Of a stretch of 62,568 nt of DNA, positions 39,601 to 48,475 are shown one piece after another. The stretch is taken from assembly GCA_028288725.1 (NCBI GenBank), contig JAQGIC010000046.1, positions 1-62,568 of the forward strand. The letters run 5' to 3'. Position 1 is the first letter of the stretch. Each line of letters starts with the position of its first letter. Position numbers and translations under genes: made by a program. Source of the stretch: Rhodospirillales bacterium (GTDB lineage Bacteria; Pseudomonadota; Alphaproteobacteria; ATCC43930; CGMCC-115725). The notes below the pieces were generated by a model, which saw only the letters and a program-made list of their open reading frames with translations, had not been told where the DNA came from and ran no database searches.

Positions 39601-41676
39601 TTGCGCCCGGAAATCCTGTTCCCGCTCTTCGCCCCGGTCACTTCGTTGAAGGGGATCGGCCAGCGCTTCGCCACCCTGGTCGAGCGCGCGGCGGGGCCGC
39701 GTCTGGTCGATCTCCTGTGGGCGAAGCCGGTCGGCGTGATCGATCGGCGCTTTTCGCCCAAGCTCAAGGATGCCCTGCCCGGCCAGATCGCGACGCTGAC
39801 CGTGCGGGTCGACCAGCATTTCGTGCCGACCAGCTCCCGCCAGCCGTATCGCGTACGCTGCTCCGACGAGACCGGCCACATCACCCTTACCTTCTTCCGG
39901 GCGAGGGGCGACTATATCGAGAAGATCCTGCCGCTGGGCGAGGTCCGCGTCATCAGCGGCAAGGTCGAGTCCTACGGCGACCAGCTGCAGATGAGCCATC
40001 CCGACCATATCGCCGCCGAGGGCGAGGTCGAACTGACGGTCGAGCCGATCTATCCGCTGACCGCCGGCCTGTCGCTGAAGATCATGCGCCGGGCCGTGCA
40101 GGCCGCGGTCGCCCGCGCGCCCGTCCTGCCGGAATGGCAGGATCCGGCCTTCGTCGCGCGCCGGCAATGGCCGCCGTGGCTGGATGCGCTCGAGACGCTG
40201 CACAACCCGACCACGCCCGAGGATCTGGAACCCGACCGGCCGGCACGGCAGCGGCTGGCCTATGACGAATTGCTGGCCGACCAATTGGCGCTGGCCCTGG
40301 TGCGGGCCCACAACAAGCGCCAGCCGGGCCGGGTCGTCGCCGGCAACGGCGAGCTTCGCCGCAAGATCATTGCCGGGCTGCCGTTCGAGCTGACCGGCTC
40401 GCAGCGCCGGGCACTCGACGAGATCGACGCCGACATGGCGGCGCCGGAGCGCATGCTGCGCCTGTTGCAAGGCGATGTCGGCAGCGGCAAGACCGTGGTG
40501 GCGCTGCTGGCGCTGGCGAACGCGATCGAGACCGGAGCGCAAGGCGCGCTGATGGCGCCGACCGAGATCCTGGCGCGCCAGCATTTCGCCACGCTGGAGC
40601 GCCTCGCCGCCCCAGCCGGCATCCGTATCGCCTTGCTGACCGGACGCGACAAGGGCAAGCCGCGCGAGCGCATCCTCGCCGGCCTGGCCGACGGCACGAT
40701 CCAGCTGGCGATCGGCACCCACGCCCTGTTCCAGGACGAGGTACGCTTCGCCGACCTGGCGGTCGCGGTGATCGACGAGCAGCATAAGTTCGGTGTCGAG
40801 CAGCGGGTCCAGCTCGCGTCCAAGGGCCGTGGCGTCGACGTGCTGGTCATGACCGCGACGCCGATCCCGCGCTCGCTGCAATTGACCAGCTATGGCGATC
40901 TCGATGCCTCGCGCCTGACCGAGAAGCCGGCGGGCCGTCAGCCGATCAAGACCAGCGTGCTGCCGATCGAGCGGTTGGACGGGGTTGCGGACGCGGTCGG
41001 CCGCGCACTCGACCGCGGCTCCAAGGTCTATTGGGTCTGTCCGCTGATCGAGGAGAACGAGACGATCGATCTGGCCGCGGCCGAGGAGCGCCATGCCCAC
41101 CTGTCCGAGCGGTTCGGCGCCCGCGCCGGCCTGCTGCACGGCCGGATGAAGCCGACCGAGCGCGACCGGGTCATGGAGGAATTCGCCAAGGGGTCGGTCG
41201 ATCTGCTGATCGCGACCACGGTGATCGAGGTCGGTGTCGACGTGCCGAGCGCCACGGTGATGGTGATCGAGCATGCCGAGCGCTTCGGCCTGGCCCAGCT
41301 GCATCAGCTGCGCGGCCGCATCGGGCGCGGCACGGGCGCCTCGACCTGCCTGCTGCTCTATGCGCCGCCGCTGGGTGAGACCGGGACGGAGCGGCTGAAG
41401 ATCATGCGCGAGACCGAGGACGGCTTCGTCATCGCCGAGGCCGACCTCCGCCTGCGCGGCGCCGGCGAGGTGCTGGGCACGCGCCAGAGCGGCATGCCGG
41501 AATTCCGCCTGGCCGATCTGGCGTTCGATCAGGAATTGCTGGCGATCGCCCATGACGAGGCGCGGCTGGTGCTGGCGCGCGACCCGGATCTGGCGACCCC
41601 GCGCGGGCAGTCGCTGCGCACGCTGCTGTATCTGTTCGAACGCGATGCGGCGGTGAAATACCTGCGTTCCGGTTAA
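39601..41676 (+). CDS. recG: ATP-dependent DNA helicase RecG
   Basis: A 691-residue branch-migrating helicase for stalled replication forks and recombination. The N-terminal wedge domain begins at LFAPVTSLKGIGQRFATLV, then the OB fold. The helicase motifs are Walker A LQGDVGSGKTVVALLALA, VIDEQHKFGVEQR, TATPIPRSLQL, TTVIEVGVDVPSATVMVI and QLRGRIGRG. The start is TTG: an in-frame TAA lies at 39592-39594, nine bases upstream, and no ATG or GTG precedes the wedge domain. Its partner genes sdhE and mfd are divergent. Confidence 0.95.
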   Translation: MRPEILFPLFAPVTSLKGIGQRFATLVERAAGPRLVDLLWAKPVGVIDRRFSPKLKDALPGQIATLTVRVDQHFVPTSSRQPYRVRCSDETGHITLTFFRARGDYIEKILPLGEVRVISGKVESYGDQLQMSHPDHIAAEGEVELTVEPIYPLTAGLSLKIMRRAVQAAVARAPVLPEWQDPAFVARRQWPPWLDALETLHNPTTPEDLEPDRPARQRLAYDELLADQLALALVRAHNKRQPGRVVAGNGELRRKIIAGLPFELTGSQRRALDEIDADMAAPERMLRLLQGDVGSGKTVVALLALANAIETGAQGALMAPTEILARQHFATLERLAAPAGIRIALLTGRDKGKPRERILAGLADGTIQLAIGTHALFQDEVRFADLAVAVIDEQHKFGVEQRVQLASKGRGVDVLVMTATPIPRSLQLTSYGDLDASRLTEKPAGRQPIKTSVLPIERLDGVADAVGRALDRGSKVYWVCPLIEENETIDLAAAEERHAHLSERFGARAGLLHGRMKPTERDRVMEEFAKGSVDLLIATTVIEVGVDVPSATVMVIEHAERFGLAQLHQLRGRIGRGTGASTCLLLYAPPLGETGTERLKIMRETEDGFVIAEADLRLRGAGEVLGTRQSGMPEFRLADLAFDQELLAIAHDEARLVLARDPDLATPRGQSLRTLLYLFERDAAVKYLRSG

Positions 41677-41691
41677 ATCGCGCGCAATCGT
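41677..41691. promoter_or_regulatory. OhrR-like operator candidate before ohrR
   Basis: ATCGCGCGCAATCGT lies 38 bases before the ohrR start, overlapping the end of the recG gene region. It shares the ATYGYGC core with the motif found in front of ohr and in front of the other OhrR-type gene. Confidence 0.4.
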
Positions 41692-41728
41692 CTTGCGGGC
41701 GAAGCGGTCTCGGCCCACATTTCACGTC

Positions 41729-42187
41729 ATGCCGACCGAACCCCGCTCCGCGACCGAGAGCCTGAAGCTCAGCAACCAGCTGTGCTTCGCCGTCTATGCG
41801 GCGGCCCATGCGCTGAACAAGACCTATAAGCCGCTGCTCGAACCGCTCGACCTGACCTATCCGCAATATCTGGTCATGCTGGTGCTGTGGGAGGGCGACG
41901 GCCTGACCGTCAAGGAAATCGGCGAGCGGCTGTTCCTGGATTCGGGCACGCTCACCCCGCTGCTGAAGCGGCTGGAGGCCGCCGGGCGGGTGCGCCGGAC
42001 GCGCGACAGCGCGGACGAGCGCCAAGTGCGCATCACCTTGACCGAGGCTGGACGGACGCTCCGCGACACGGCGGCCGCGGTACCCCCGATGCTGCTGTGT
42101 GCGACCGGGCTCGATATTCCGGGCGCGATCGGCCTCAAGGACGATCTGGCGAAGCTGCGGTCGACCCTCGACATCACGGCCCCCTGA
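41729..42187 (+). CDS. ohrR: Organic hydroperoxide resistance regulator OhrR
   Basis: A 152-residue MarR-family peroxide sensor. [20 protein letters not shown] has the reactive cysteine of OhrR, followed by [20 protein letters not shown] and the winged helix [19 protein letters not shown], essentially the OhrR consensus. Oxidation by organic hydroperoxides releases it from DNA. It is followed by ohr, its normal target. ATG at 41729 is chosen; an extension to 41693 lacks family similarity. A second OhrR-type paralogue lies at 22611. Confidence 0.93.
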   Translation: MPTEPRSATESLKLSNQLCFAVYAAAHALNKTYKPLLEPLDLTYPQYLVMLVLWEGDGLTVKEIGERLFLDSGTLTPLLKRLEAAGRVRRTRDSADERQVRITLTEAGRTLRDTAAAVPPMLLCATGLDIPGAIGLKDDLAKLRSTLDITAP

Positions 42188-42230
42188 GGCGGTGCGAAAA
42201 ATTCCCGGGACGCCTCTTGCGGCGATATAG

Positions 42231-42245
42231 ATTGCGCACTATTTA
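42231..42245. promoter_or_regulatory. OhrR-like operator candidate before ohr
   Basis: ATTGCGCACTATTTA lies 57 bases before the ohr ATG. It matches ATCGTGCACGATATA and ATCGCGCACGATATA of the 22.5 kb locus with the consensus ATYGYGCACKATWTA. Confidence 0.55.
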
Positions 42246-42302
42246 ATTGTTCGTAAGTTTTATCGCGGCGGTGTGACCGCCGCTCAACTCCGGGAGAGCA
42301 AC

Positions 42303-42728
42303 ATGTCTGTCAACGTCCTCTACACGACCAAGGCGACCGCAACCGGCGGCCGTGACGGCGAAGCCAAGACCGCCGACGGCGCGCTGGCCGTCAAGCTGGC
42401 CACGCCCAAGGAGCTCGGCGGCGGCGGCGGCCCGGGCAACAATCCCGAGCAGCTGTTCGCGGCCGGCTATTCCGCCTGCTTCCTGGGTGCGATGAAATTC
42501 GTCGCCTCGCAGGGCGGCCCGAAGGTGCCGGCCGACACGACGGTCACCGCGACGATCGGCATCGGCCCGCGCTCGGAAGGCGGTTTCGGCATCACGGCGG
42601 CGCTCGAGATTTCCTTGCCCGGTCTGGCCAAGGCCGACGCCGAAGCGCTGGTCGAGAAGGCCCATCAGGTGTGCCCGTACTCGAACGCGACGCGCAATAA
42701 CGTGGATGTGAAGCTGACCGTCGCCTAA
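42303..42728 (+). CDS. ohr: Organic hydroperoxide reductase Ohr
   Basis: A 141-residue thiol peroxidase that detoxifies organic and lipid hydroperoxides. The N-terminus [19 protein letters not shown] is the family pattern. The two reactive cysteines are in [14 protein letters not shown] and [17 protein letters not shown] at 42303 follows GGGAGAGC; the frame upstream to 42273 is non-family. It is downstream of ohrR, and a strong intrinsic terminator follows. Confidence 0.96.
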   Translation: MSVNVLYTTKATATGGRDGEAKTADGALAVKLATPKELGGGGGPGNNPEQLFAAGYSACFLGAMKFVASQGGPKVPADTTVTATIGIGPRSEGGFGITAALEISLPGLAKADAEALVEKAHQVCPYSNATRNNVDVKLTVA

Positions 42729-42750
42729 CCCGCCGGTCCAAAGACGGAAA

Positions 42751-42786
42751 AGCCCTCTTCCGCTCGGTGCGGAAGAGGGCTTTTTT
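42751..42786 (+). terminator. Intrinsic terminator of ohr
   Basis: AGCCCTCTTCCGC (42751-42763) pairs perfectly with GCGGAAGAGGGCT (42769-42781) around TCGGT, followed by a run of T to 42786. The A-run before the stem lets it also serve the convergent lipoprotein gene. Confidence 0.9.
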
Positions 42787-42801
42787 GTTCGTATCCCGTG
42801 T

Positions 42802-44154
42802 CTATTGCTTGTAGATGCGGATCTCTTCGACCGGGGCGGCGACGCTGGCCTCGGACGAGATCGCGATCCGGGTCGGCGTCAGGCCGAAGGCGAGCAGCGA
42901 GCGCTGGACATCTTCGACATGGCGGCGAACCGCATTCAGCCGCTCGGCCGTGCCGGCCGGCAGCGACGCCTCGGGCGTAACGCCCCGGATCTCGAAGCTG
43001 GCGTTCGGCTGCGCATCGAGCGTCTGGCTGACGGCGCGATAGAGCGCCTCTTCATAGCGCTCGGTAAAGCGATCGAAACGGATGACCATCAGCGGCGCAC
43101 GCTTGTCCACCGCGGACGCCTTGGTCACCGGATGCACCGGCCGGGCGAGCGGCTTCACACGCTGCGCCGACGGGCTCAACGCCACCGGGGCGTTGGATGC
43201 CGGCGACGGCGCCGTGGAGGTTTGAGCCGGCACGGCCTGCGCCGGCGGCTGGGCATTCGGACCGCTCGGCACCGGAGCGGCGTGCGCGGTCATCCGGCCC
43301 TTACCCTTGTGACGACGCGACGCATATTGGTGACGCGGTCCGGCAGCTTTGCCGTGAAGATGGACCACCGGCGCCGTCCGGGCAGCCGGTGCCGCGGTCG
43401 CCGGCACACCGATCGGAACGGCCGCGCCCGGGGCCTGCATCGAAACATAGCGCGGCTGACTGTTCGCCAGGCTGTGGCCCAGCAATTCGCCGACGCGCAC
43501 ACCCTCGGCCAGGGTTGCGATATTGTTGCGCTCGATCCCGAGCGCCGCGTTCTGGCGATTGATCTCGTTCGTGACGTCGGTCAACTCGTCGCCGATCTCG
43601 GCCTGGGAGCCGGCGACTTCGGCCTGCAGCGAACGGAGCTGGTAATGGTCTTCGTCGAGCGCGCCCGGCATCAGGAACGCGGCGCGGGTCGAATCATCGA
43701 GATAAACGCCGGTCTGGCCGTCGACCGCCATGTCGTTCGACAGGGCCGTGACGCGCGACAGATTGCCCTCGAGCTTATCAAGCGAGGTGCGCGCCTGGGT
43801 CCATTTCTGAGTCAGGATCGGATTGGACGGCGTCGTGCCCGACTGCAGCTTGGCGCTGATCTCGCCGACCTGGGCATAGTACCGCTCCGCCGCCGTCTGC
43901 CGCTCCTGGCGAATCTGGCGCAGCGTGGCCAGATGCTGATCGATGCTGGATCTGAGGTGCTGCACCTGACCGCGCAGTTCCTGCATACGGGACCCAACGG
44001 CGGTACCGCTCGGCGCCGGCGCGCCCGGAGCGACGCTCCCAGGGGCCGAGTCGACGTCAGCGCTCTGCGTCGGCACATTTGCGACGGGCGCCTGTTGGCA
44101 CCCGCCGAGTATGGCCGCGAGAAGGAACGTCGAACAGAGGCGAAGGTTCGGCAT
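42802..44154 (-). CDS. Lipoprotein with coiled coil and OmpA-like C-terminal region
   Basis: A 450-residue exported protein of unknown function. The lipobox is AAILGGCQQ (Cys at residue 19), so it is lipid-anchored. Residues about 55-215 are a long helical coiled coil (RMQELRGQVQHLRSSIDQHL, LRSLQAEVAGSQAEIGDELT). A proline/alanine-rich linker with basic patches (about 230-340) follows. The last 100 residues (IRFDRFTERYEEALYRAVSQ, FEIRGVTPEASLPAGTAERL) resemble an OmpA/MotB-like fold that touches peptidoglycan. It may connect the outer membrane with the wall. I do not recognise a named family. The gene is alone. Confidence 0.65.
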   Translation of the reverse strand: MPNLRLCSTFLLAAILGGCQQAPVANVPTQSADVDSAPGSVAPGAPAPSGTAVGSRMQELRGQVQHLRSSIDQHLATLRQIRQERQTAAERYYAQVGEISAKLQSGTTPSNPILTQKWTQARTSLDKLEGNLSRVTALSNDMAVDGQTGVYLDDSTRAAFLMPGALDEDHYQLRSLQAEVAGSQAEIGDELTDVTNEINRQNAALGIERNNIATLAEGVRVGELLGHSLANSQPRYVSMQAPGAAVPIGVPATAAPAARTAPVVHLHGKAAGPRHQYASRRHKGKGRMTAHAAPVPSGPNAQPPAQAVPAQTSTAPSPASNAPVALSPSAQRVKPLARPVHPVTKASAVDKRAPLMVIRFDRFTERYEEALYRAVSQTLDAQPNASFEIRGVTPEASLPAGTAERLNAVRRHVEDVQRSLLAFGLTPTRIAISSEASVAAPVEEIRIYKQ

Positions 44155-44294
44155 CGTTTATTGGGGTCTCCGACCCTGCGGTGAACTCTGGCCTAACCGA
44201 CATGCCCGGCGGCGGGGGCGCCTGTCAAACCAAATTGTGTCAAGTTCTAGGGACCAAAGGAGGAATGGTCCTTCGTAGCCAATAAAAAACCGGT

Positions 44295-44813
44295 TTATGC
44301 GGCGCCACGCAAGGGGACGATTTCATTTGGCGCGTAATCAATCAGACCGAGTAGCGTGGAGACCACACTTCCGTGTTCGCTCAAGGGCACCAAAAGGCGA
44401 GCCAGCGTCCCCGAGCGCGCGGTCGAGTCGCACCAGCGCCCGCTATGGCAGGTCGGCCGGCGTTCCCGGATGGTGATCTCGGCGAAATGCTGCATGATAT
44501 CCGCCTGGTCCGGCACCAGCGTGTCCGCGACCCAGCGCCCTGTCGGATCGCCGCCCTCGCGACACGCGATGGCGCTGCCGGCCAGACGCCAGCGCAAGCG
44601 GGCCGACGGGCCGACCACATCCAGCAGGAAAACGTTGGGCGACAGCTTGCCGAATGCTGCAGGATCGACATCGTGACGGCGGGGTATCGCCCCGTGGCCG
44701 CCGCCATGACAGCGCGCGCGCCAGTAATCCTCGACCTGCAAGGCGAGACCGGTCGGGATGATTTCCAGACCCGTCCTGCACCGCAGCCGCATCGCTGCCA
44801 GTTGATCGATCAT
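44295..44813 (-). CDS. PAS domain-containing protein
   Basis: A 172-residue protein with the alphaproteobacterial PAS_5-type pattern: IPRRHDVDPAAFGKLSPNVF, LLDVVGPSARLRWRLAGSAI, GRWVADTLVPDQADIM, and LLVPLSEHGSVVSTLLGLID. Such proteins are often sole PAS units of unknown ligand and partner. No output domain is attached. An internal Met eight residues in could be the start. It is followed by no gene on the same strand for 140 bases. Confidence 0.72.
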   Translation of the reverse strand: MIDQLAAMRLRCRTGLEIIPTGLALQVEDYWRARCHGGGHGAIPRRHDVDPAAFGKLSPNVFLLDVVGPSARLRWRLAGSAIACREGGDPTGRWVADTLVPDQADIMQHFAEITIRERRPTCHSGRWCDSTARSGTLARLLVPLSEHGSVVSTLLGLIDYAPNEIVPLRGAA

Positions 44814-45154
44814 ACGGTTCCGCCCCTGCCTTCAGAACCCCCCGCCATGGCCCTCGATTCCCCCGCCGCGCGACGCTGTCCCGGTTTTGGGCCGGAGCGG
44901 CGACACGACTAGCGATCGCGGCCATTTTCGAAGTGGCACACCATATACACGATCAACGGACATTCGTGTAATGGTTTTGTCGCGGTTTTTGAAACGAGGC
45001 GGCAAAAAGCCGCCCCTCGCGGGATCGATTCGGCAAGCGGCCCCGCAGCGCTCGTCCAACTTGATCCGGCCGGCCGATGCTATAGCCTGGACAGAGGCCC
45101 GGACGGCATGCGCCGGGTGGTTTGCTCCCGACCCCTCAACCCAAAGTGATTTCA
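44814..45154. other. Divergent intergenic region, 341 bases
   Basis: No gene is seen. The part 44930-45000 is A/T-rich and the likely promoter zone for one or both neighbours. A hairpin with GCGGC (44998-45002), an A5 loop and GCCGC (45008-45012), flanked by CGAG/CTCG, lies at 44995-45019. No clear operator was recognised. Confidence 0.4.
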
Positions 45155-46150
45155 ATGATCTCTCGCACCTTCGGCATCCTTCTTCTCGCCGGACTGCTGG
45201 CATTGCCGGTCCGGGCGGCGTCGGCCGACGACAAGGTCGTGATCGGCACGGACTGGCGTGCCGAGGCCGAGCATGGCGGCATCTATCAGGCGGCCGCGTC
45301 CGGCATCTACAAGAAATACCATCTGGATGTGGAGATCCGGCAGGGCGGCCCGAACCTGAACCAGGCCCAGCTGCTGGCGGCCGGCCGCTATGATTTCGCG
45401 GTCCAGTCGAACAGCTTCGAACCGCTGAATTTCGTCAAGAATGGCGTGCCGATCGTCGCCGTCGCGGCGGCATTCCAGAAGGACCCGCAGGTGCTGATCG
45501 CCCATGCCGGCTCCGGGCTGGATACGCTCGAGAAGATGAAGGGCAAGCCGATCCTGATCTCGGCCGCCAGCCGCGAGAATTTCTGGCAGTTCCTGCGCAT
45601 GCGCTATGGCTTCACCGACGATCAGATCCGGCCCTATACCTTCAATCTGGAGCCGTTCCTTCATGGCAAGGACGCGATCATGCAGGGCTATCTGACCAGC
45701 GAGCCCTATGCGATCGAGCAGGCCACGGGGGAAAAGCCGCTGACCATCCTGCTGGCCGATCAGGGCTATCGCAGCTATGGCGCGATGATCGCCACGACGC
45801 AGGGCACCATCGACAGGAAGCCGGACCTGGTCCAGCGCATGGTCGACGCGACCATGCTGGGCTGGATCGATTATCTGAACGGCGATCCCTCGGCGGCGAA
45901 CGCGCTGATCAAGCGCGACAATCCGGAAATGACCGACGCCATCATCGCCCATGCCATCGCCGGCATGAAGCAATATGGCATCGTACAGTCGGGCGATGCC
46001 CTGAGCCTGGGCGCGGGCGCCATGACCGACGCCCGCTGGCGCGACTTTTTCGCCTTCACCACCGAGGCCGGGATCTATGCGAAGGACCTGCCCTATCAGA
46101 AGGGCTACAGCCTGAAATTCGTGAACCACAAGCTGGGACTGCCGCAATAA
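45155..46150 (+). CDS. ABC transporter substrate-binding protein, NMT1/THI5-like
   Basis: A 331-residue exported binding protein. MISRTFGILLLAGLLALPVR is a signal peptide with cleavage near AASA. The mature part shows IGTDWRAEAEHGGIYQAAAS, YHLDVEIRQGGPNLNQAQLL and DFAVQSNSFEPL, then LDTLEKMKGKPILISAASR, the pattern of nitrate/sulfonate/taurine/pyrimidine-precursor binding proteins. The ligand is unknown. ATG at 45155 starts the signal peptide; a TTG at 45122 would extend it without support. It is the first gene of a three-gene ABC operon with overlapping reading frames. Confidence 0.88.
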   Translation: MISRTFGILLLAGLLALPVRAASADDKVVIGTDWRAEAEHGGIYQAAASGIYKKYHLDVEIRQGGPNLNQAQLLAAGRYDFAVQSNSFEPLNFVKNGVPIVAVAAAFQKDPQVLIAHAGSGLDTLEKMKGKPILISAASRENFWQFLRMRYGFTDDQIRPYTFNLEPFLHGKDAIMQGYLTSEPYAIEQATGEKPLTILLADQGYRSYGAMIATTQGTIDRKPDLVQRMVDATMLGWIDYLNGDPSAANALIKRDNPEMTDAIIAHAIAGMKQYGIVQSGDALSLGAGAMTDARWRDFFAFTTEAGIYAKDLPYQKGYSLKFVNHKLGLPQ

Positions 46151-46905
46151 CCGCGCTCGTCACGCTGGAGGGCGTCGGCAAACGCTTCGCCAATGGCACG
46201 GCGGCGCTCGCCGGGCTCGATCTTTCGGTCGGATCGGGCGAATTCCTCAGCCTCGTCGGTCCCTCGGGCTGCGGCAAGAGCACGGCGCTGCGGCTGATCG
46301 CCGGCCTGACGCCGCCCAGCGAAGGGACGGTCCGCTGGAACGCACGCGACGCCAAGCCCCCGGCCGGCGACATCGGCTTCGTGTTCCAGGAAGCGACCCT
46401 GATGCCCTGGGCGCGGGTCCTGGCGAACGTGACCCTGCCGCTGAAACTCGGCCGTATGGCGCGCGACGCGGCCGAGGACCGCGCCCGCGAGGCGCTGGCG
46501 CTGGTGGGCTTGGCCGGGTTCGAGCGCGCCTTCCCGCGCGAACTGTCGGGCGGCATGCGCATGCGCGTGTCGATCGCCCGCGCGCTGGTCATGCGCCCCC
46601 GGCTGCTGCTGATGGACGAGCCGTTCGCGGCACTGGACGAGATCACGCGTCTGAAACTCAACGACGATCTGCTGGCGCTCTGGGCCGAACGCGGCCTCGC
46701 CGTCATCTTCGTCACCCACAGCGTCTATGAATCGGTCTATCTGTCGAATCGGGTCGCGATCATGGCGGCGCGGCCGGGCCGCATCGTCGAGGACCGGGCC
46801 CTGCCGGCGGCCTATCCGCGCGATGCCGCCTTCCGGCACGGCCCGGAATACGGCGCCACCTGCGCCGAGATCTCGGCGGCGCTCGGCCGGGCGATGGCGG
46901 CATGA
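46147..46905 (+). CDS. ABC transporter ATP-binding protein with ATA at the start position
   Basis: A 252-residue ATPase of the nitrate/sulfonate/taurine type. Walker A is LVGPSGCGKSTALRLIAGL, the Q-loop FVFQEATLMPW, the signature ELSGGMRMRVSIARAL, Walker B LLLMDEPFAALD and the H-loop VTHS. The expected N-terminus (ITALVTLEGVGKRFANGTAA) begins with ATA at 46147, overlapping the upstream stop TAA. There is no ATG, GTG or TTG in frame before 46381, which lies after Walker A. ATG replaced by ATA would be one base change, and the other overlap in this operon is a normal ATGA. A CTG at 46165 is another possible start. Confidence 0.8.
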   Translation: MTALVTLEGVGKRFANGTAALAGLDLSVGSGEFLSLVGPSGCGKSTALRLIAGLTPPSEGTVRWNARDAKPPAGDIGFVFQEATLMPWARVLANVTLPLKLGRMARDAAEDRAREALALVGLAGFERAFPRELSGGMRMRVSIARALVMRPRLLLMDEPFAALDEITRLKLNDDLLALWAERGLAVIFVTHSVYESVYLSNRVAIMAARPGRIVEDRALPAAYPRDAAFRHGPEYGATCAEISAALGRAMAA

Positions 46906-47684
46906 GCCGGCTGGCCGGCTGGCTGTTGCCGGCGCTGGTCGGTGTCGGGGCGCTCGGCGCCTGGGAAGCGGCGATCCGCCTGCTCGAGGTGCCGCCCTAT
47001 ATCGTGCCGGCGCCGAGCCGGATCGCGCTGGCTCTGGTCCAGGACTGGGCGGTCCTCGGGCCGGCGCTGGTCTACACCCTGAAGATCGCGGCGCTGTCGC
47101 TTCTGGCCGCCGTGCTGGGTGGCGGCGCGCTGGCGCTGCTGTTCGCCCGCTCGCGGCTGATCGCGCGCAGCCTGTTGCCTTATGCCATCATCCTGCAGGT
47201 GACGCCGATCGTGGCGATCGCCCCGCTGATCATCATCTGGGTCGACAATACGACGGCCGCCCTGCTGATCTGCGCCTGGATCGTCGCGTTCTTTCCGATC
47301 CTGTCCAACACCACGCTGGGGCTGAACAGCGCCGACCGGAACCTGGGCGAGCTGTTCCGGCTCTATGGCGCCACCGGCTGGCAGACGCTGCTCTTTCTGC
47401 GCCTGCCCTCGGCGCTCCCGTATTTCCTGGCCGGCGTGCGCATCTCCGGAGGCCTGGCGCTCATCGGCGCGGTCGTGGCCGAGTTCGTCGCCGGCGCCGG
47501 CGGACGGGAGTCGGGCCTGGCCTATCGCATTCTCGAATCCGGCTATCGGCTCGACATCCCGCGCATGTTCGCGGCCCTCGCCCTCATCTCGATCGCCGGC
47601 ATCGCGATCTATGCCCTGCTCGCCGGCCTGTCCCATTTGGCCCTGCGCCGCTGGCACGAGAGCGCGCTCGCGCGCGAGGAATGA
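46902..47684 (+). CDS. ABC transporter permease, nitrate/sulfonate/taurine type
   Basis: A 260-residue membrane protein with about six transmembrane segments (for example WLLPALVGVGALGAWEAAIR, IILQVTPIVAIAPLIIIWVD, LLICAWIVAFFPILSNTTLG, MFAALALISIAGIAIYALLA). The EAA-like coupling loop is LFRLYGATGWQTLLFLRLPS. The ATG overlaps the ATPase stop (ATGA). Together with the preceding two genes it makes a complete importer of a small organic anion or thiamine-precursor-like compound. Its stop directly abuts the stop of the convergent DUF3833 gene with no space. Confidence 0.9.
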   Translation: MSRLAGWLLPALVGVGALGAWEAAIRLLEVPPYIVPAPSRIALALVQDWAVLGPALVYTLKIAALSLLAAVLGGGALALLFARSRLIARSLLPYAIILQVTPIVAIAPLIIIWVDNTTAALLICAWIVAFFPILSNTTLGLNSADRNLGELFRLYGATGWQTLLFLRLPSALPYFLAGVRISGGLALIGAVVAEFVAGAGGRESGLAYRILESGYRLDIPRMFAALALISIAGIAIYALLAGLSHLALRRWHESALAREE

Positions 47685-48218
47685 TCAGGCCTTGCGGAAC
47701 GCAAAGGTGATCGAGCCGACATCGAGCCCGAGCTTGCTCATGTAGGAACGGTTCAGCACCACGCCGTCCGGCGCCAGGAACATCCAATCGTCGAGATGCA
47801 CCGCGATCGTGCTGTCGCCGGTCTTGAGGTCCAGGTCGTAGTTCCAGTGAAAGGCGTTGCCGGCGCTCTCGCCGGTGGCCACGCCGATCACGTCGCCGGC
47901 GGTCCCCTCGTAGCGGTCGGGGCCGAGCTTGTGGATATGCCAGACGCGCTGCTGCTTCTCGCCGTCGGAGAAGGTGAACTGCTCGTCGAGCGTCAGCATC
48001 TGCGCCGGCTCGTCCCAGCGACCCTGGATATCGACGACCATCTGGCGCTTGACCGTGCCGAACCGGTCTTCGAACAGGCCGGTGCCCCTGGTCGTGCCCG
48101 CGAAGAACCGCTCGATCACCATCGGCGGCTGGCCTGCGGCGAAATCGCCCGGATGCATGCCGCCACAGGCCGTAAGCCCGAATGCGAGCGCCGGGAAGAG
48201 CAGGTTTGCGAGCCGCAT
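47685..48218 (-). CDS. DUF3833 family lipoprotein
   Basis: A 177-residue protein with the lipobox-bearing signal LLFPALAFGLTACGG (Cys at residue 18). The body has the DUF3833 pattern: PMVIERFFAGTTRGTGLFED and RFGTVKRQMVVDIQGRW, then QFTFSDGEKQQRVWHIHKLG and LAPDGVVLNRSYMSKLGLDV. The function is unknown; members are found in proteobacterial envelopes. It converges on the ABC permease gene and is followed upstream by a palindrome-rich gap. Confidence 0.85.
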   Translation of the reverse strand: MRLANLLFPALAFGLTACGGMHPGDFAAGQPPMVIERFFAGTTRGTGLFEDRFGTVKRQMVVDIQGRWDEPAQMLTLDEQFTFSDGEKQQRVWHIHKLGPDRYEGTAGDVIGVATGESAGNAFHWNYDLDLKTGDSTIAVHLDDWMFLAPDGVVLNRSYMSKLGLDVGSITFAFRKA

Positions 48219-48236
48219 GTCCGTTCCTTGTTCCTA

Positions 48237-48260
48237 GAGCCCGGTTCGCGAACCGGGCTC
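48237..48260. repeat. Perfect 24-base palindrome
   Basis: The segment 48237-48260 is a perfect palindrome with the half site GAGCCCGGTTCG. It lies 18 bases before (upstream of) the DUF3833 start. It could be a strong operator or a cruciform-forming dispersed repeat. Confidence 0.7.
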
Positions 48261-48274
48261 AGACGTTATTGATC

Positions 48275-48325
48275 TGGCGCGAATTCTTGTCGTTCGGATC
48301 AAGTGATCCAAACCGGAACGCGCCA
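48275..48325. repeat. Nested inverted repeat, likely dispersed intergenic element
   Basis: TGGCGCG (48275-48281) pairs with CGCGCCA (48319-48325), CGTTC (48291-48295) with GAACG (48316-48320), and GGATCA (48296-48301) with TGATCC (48304-48309). The result is a nested stem. Elements with a GGATCA-TGATCC core are familiar between alphaproteobacterial genes, but copy number cannot be tested here. Confidence 0.5.
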
Positions 48326-48475
48326 GCCCGACCGGAGCGATCGGGTGCGATCGGGAGCGAAAGACGCCAATTGGAGCGAATGCGGCAAAGGTCAAGCGCA
48401 GCGCCCGCTTGCGCGCGGTCGCCTGGCCCCCTACTTTCCGACCGACCCGCTGCCTGGATTTAAGGATTTCGAATC

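Noticed and set aside
39178-41718. An 846-codon open frame opposite recG
   Set aside because: It lies wholly over RecG and the region before it, with typical shadow composition; all RecG helicase motifs are on the other strand.
44257-44285. AAAGGAGGAATG followed by a six-codon frame, inside a GGACCA/TGGTCC hairpin
   Set aside because: The ATG is only one base from GGAGG, too close for normal initiation, and no gene follows on that strand for 870 bases.
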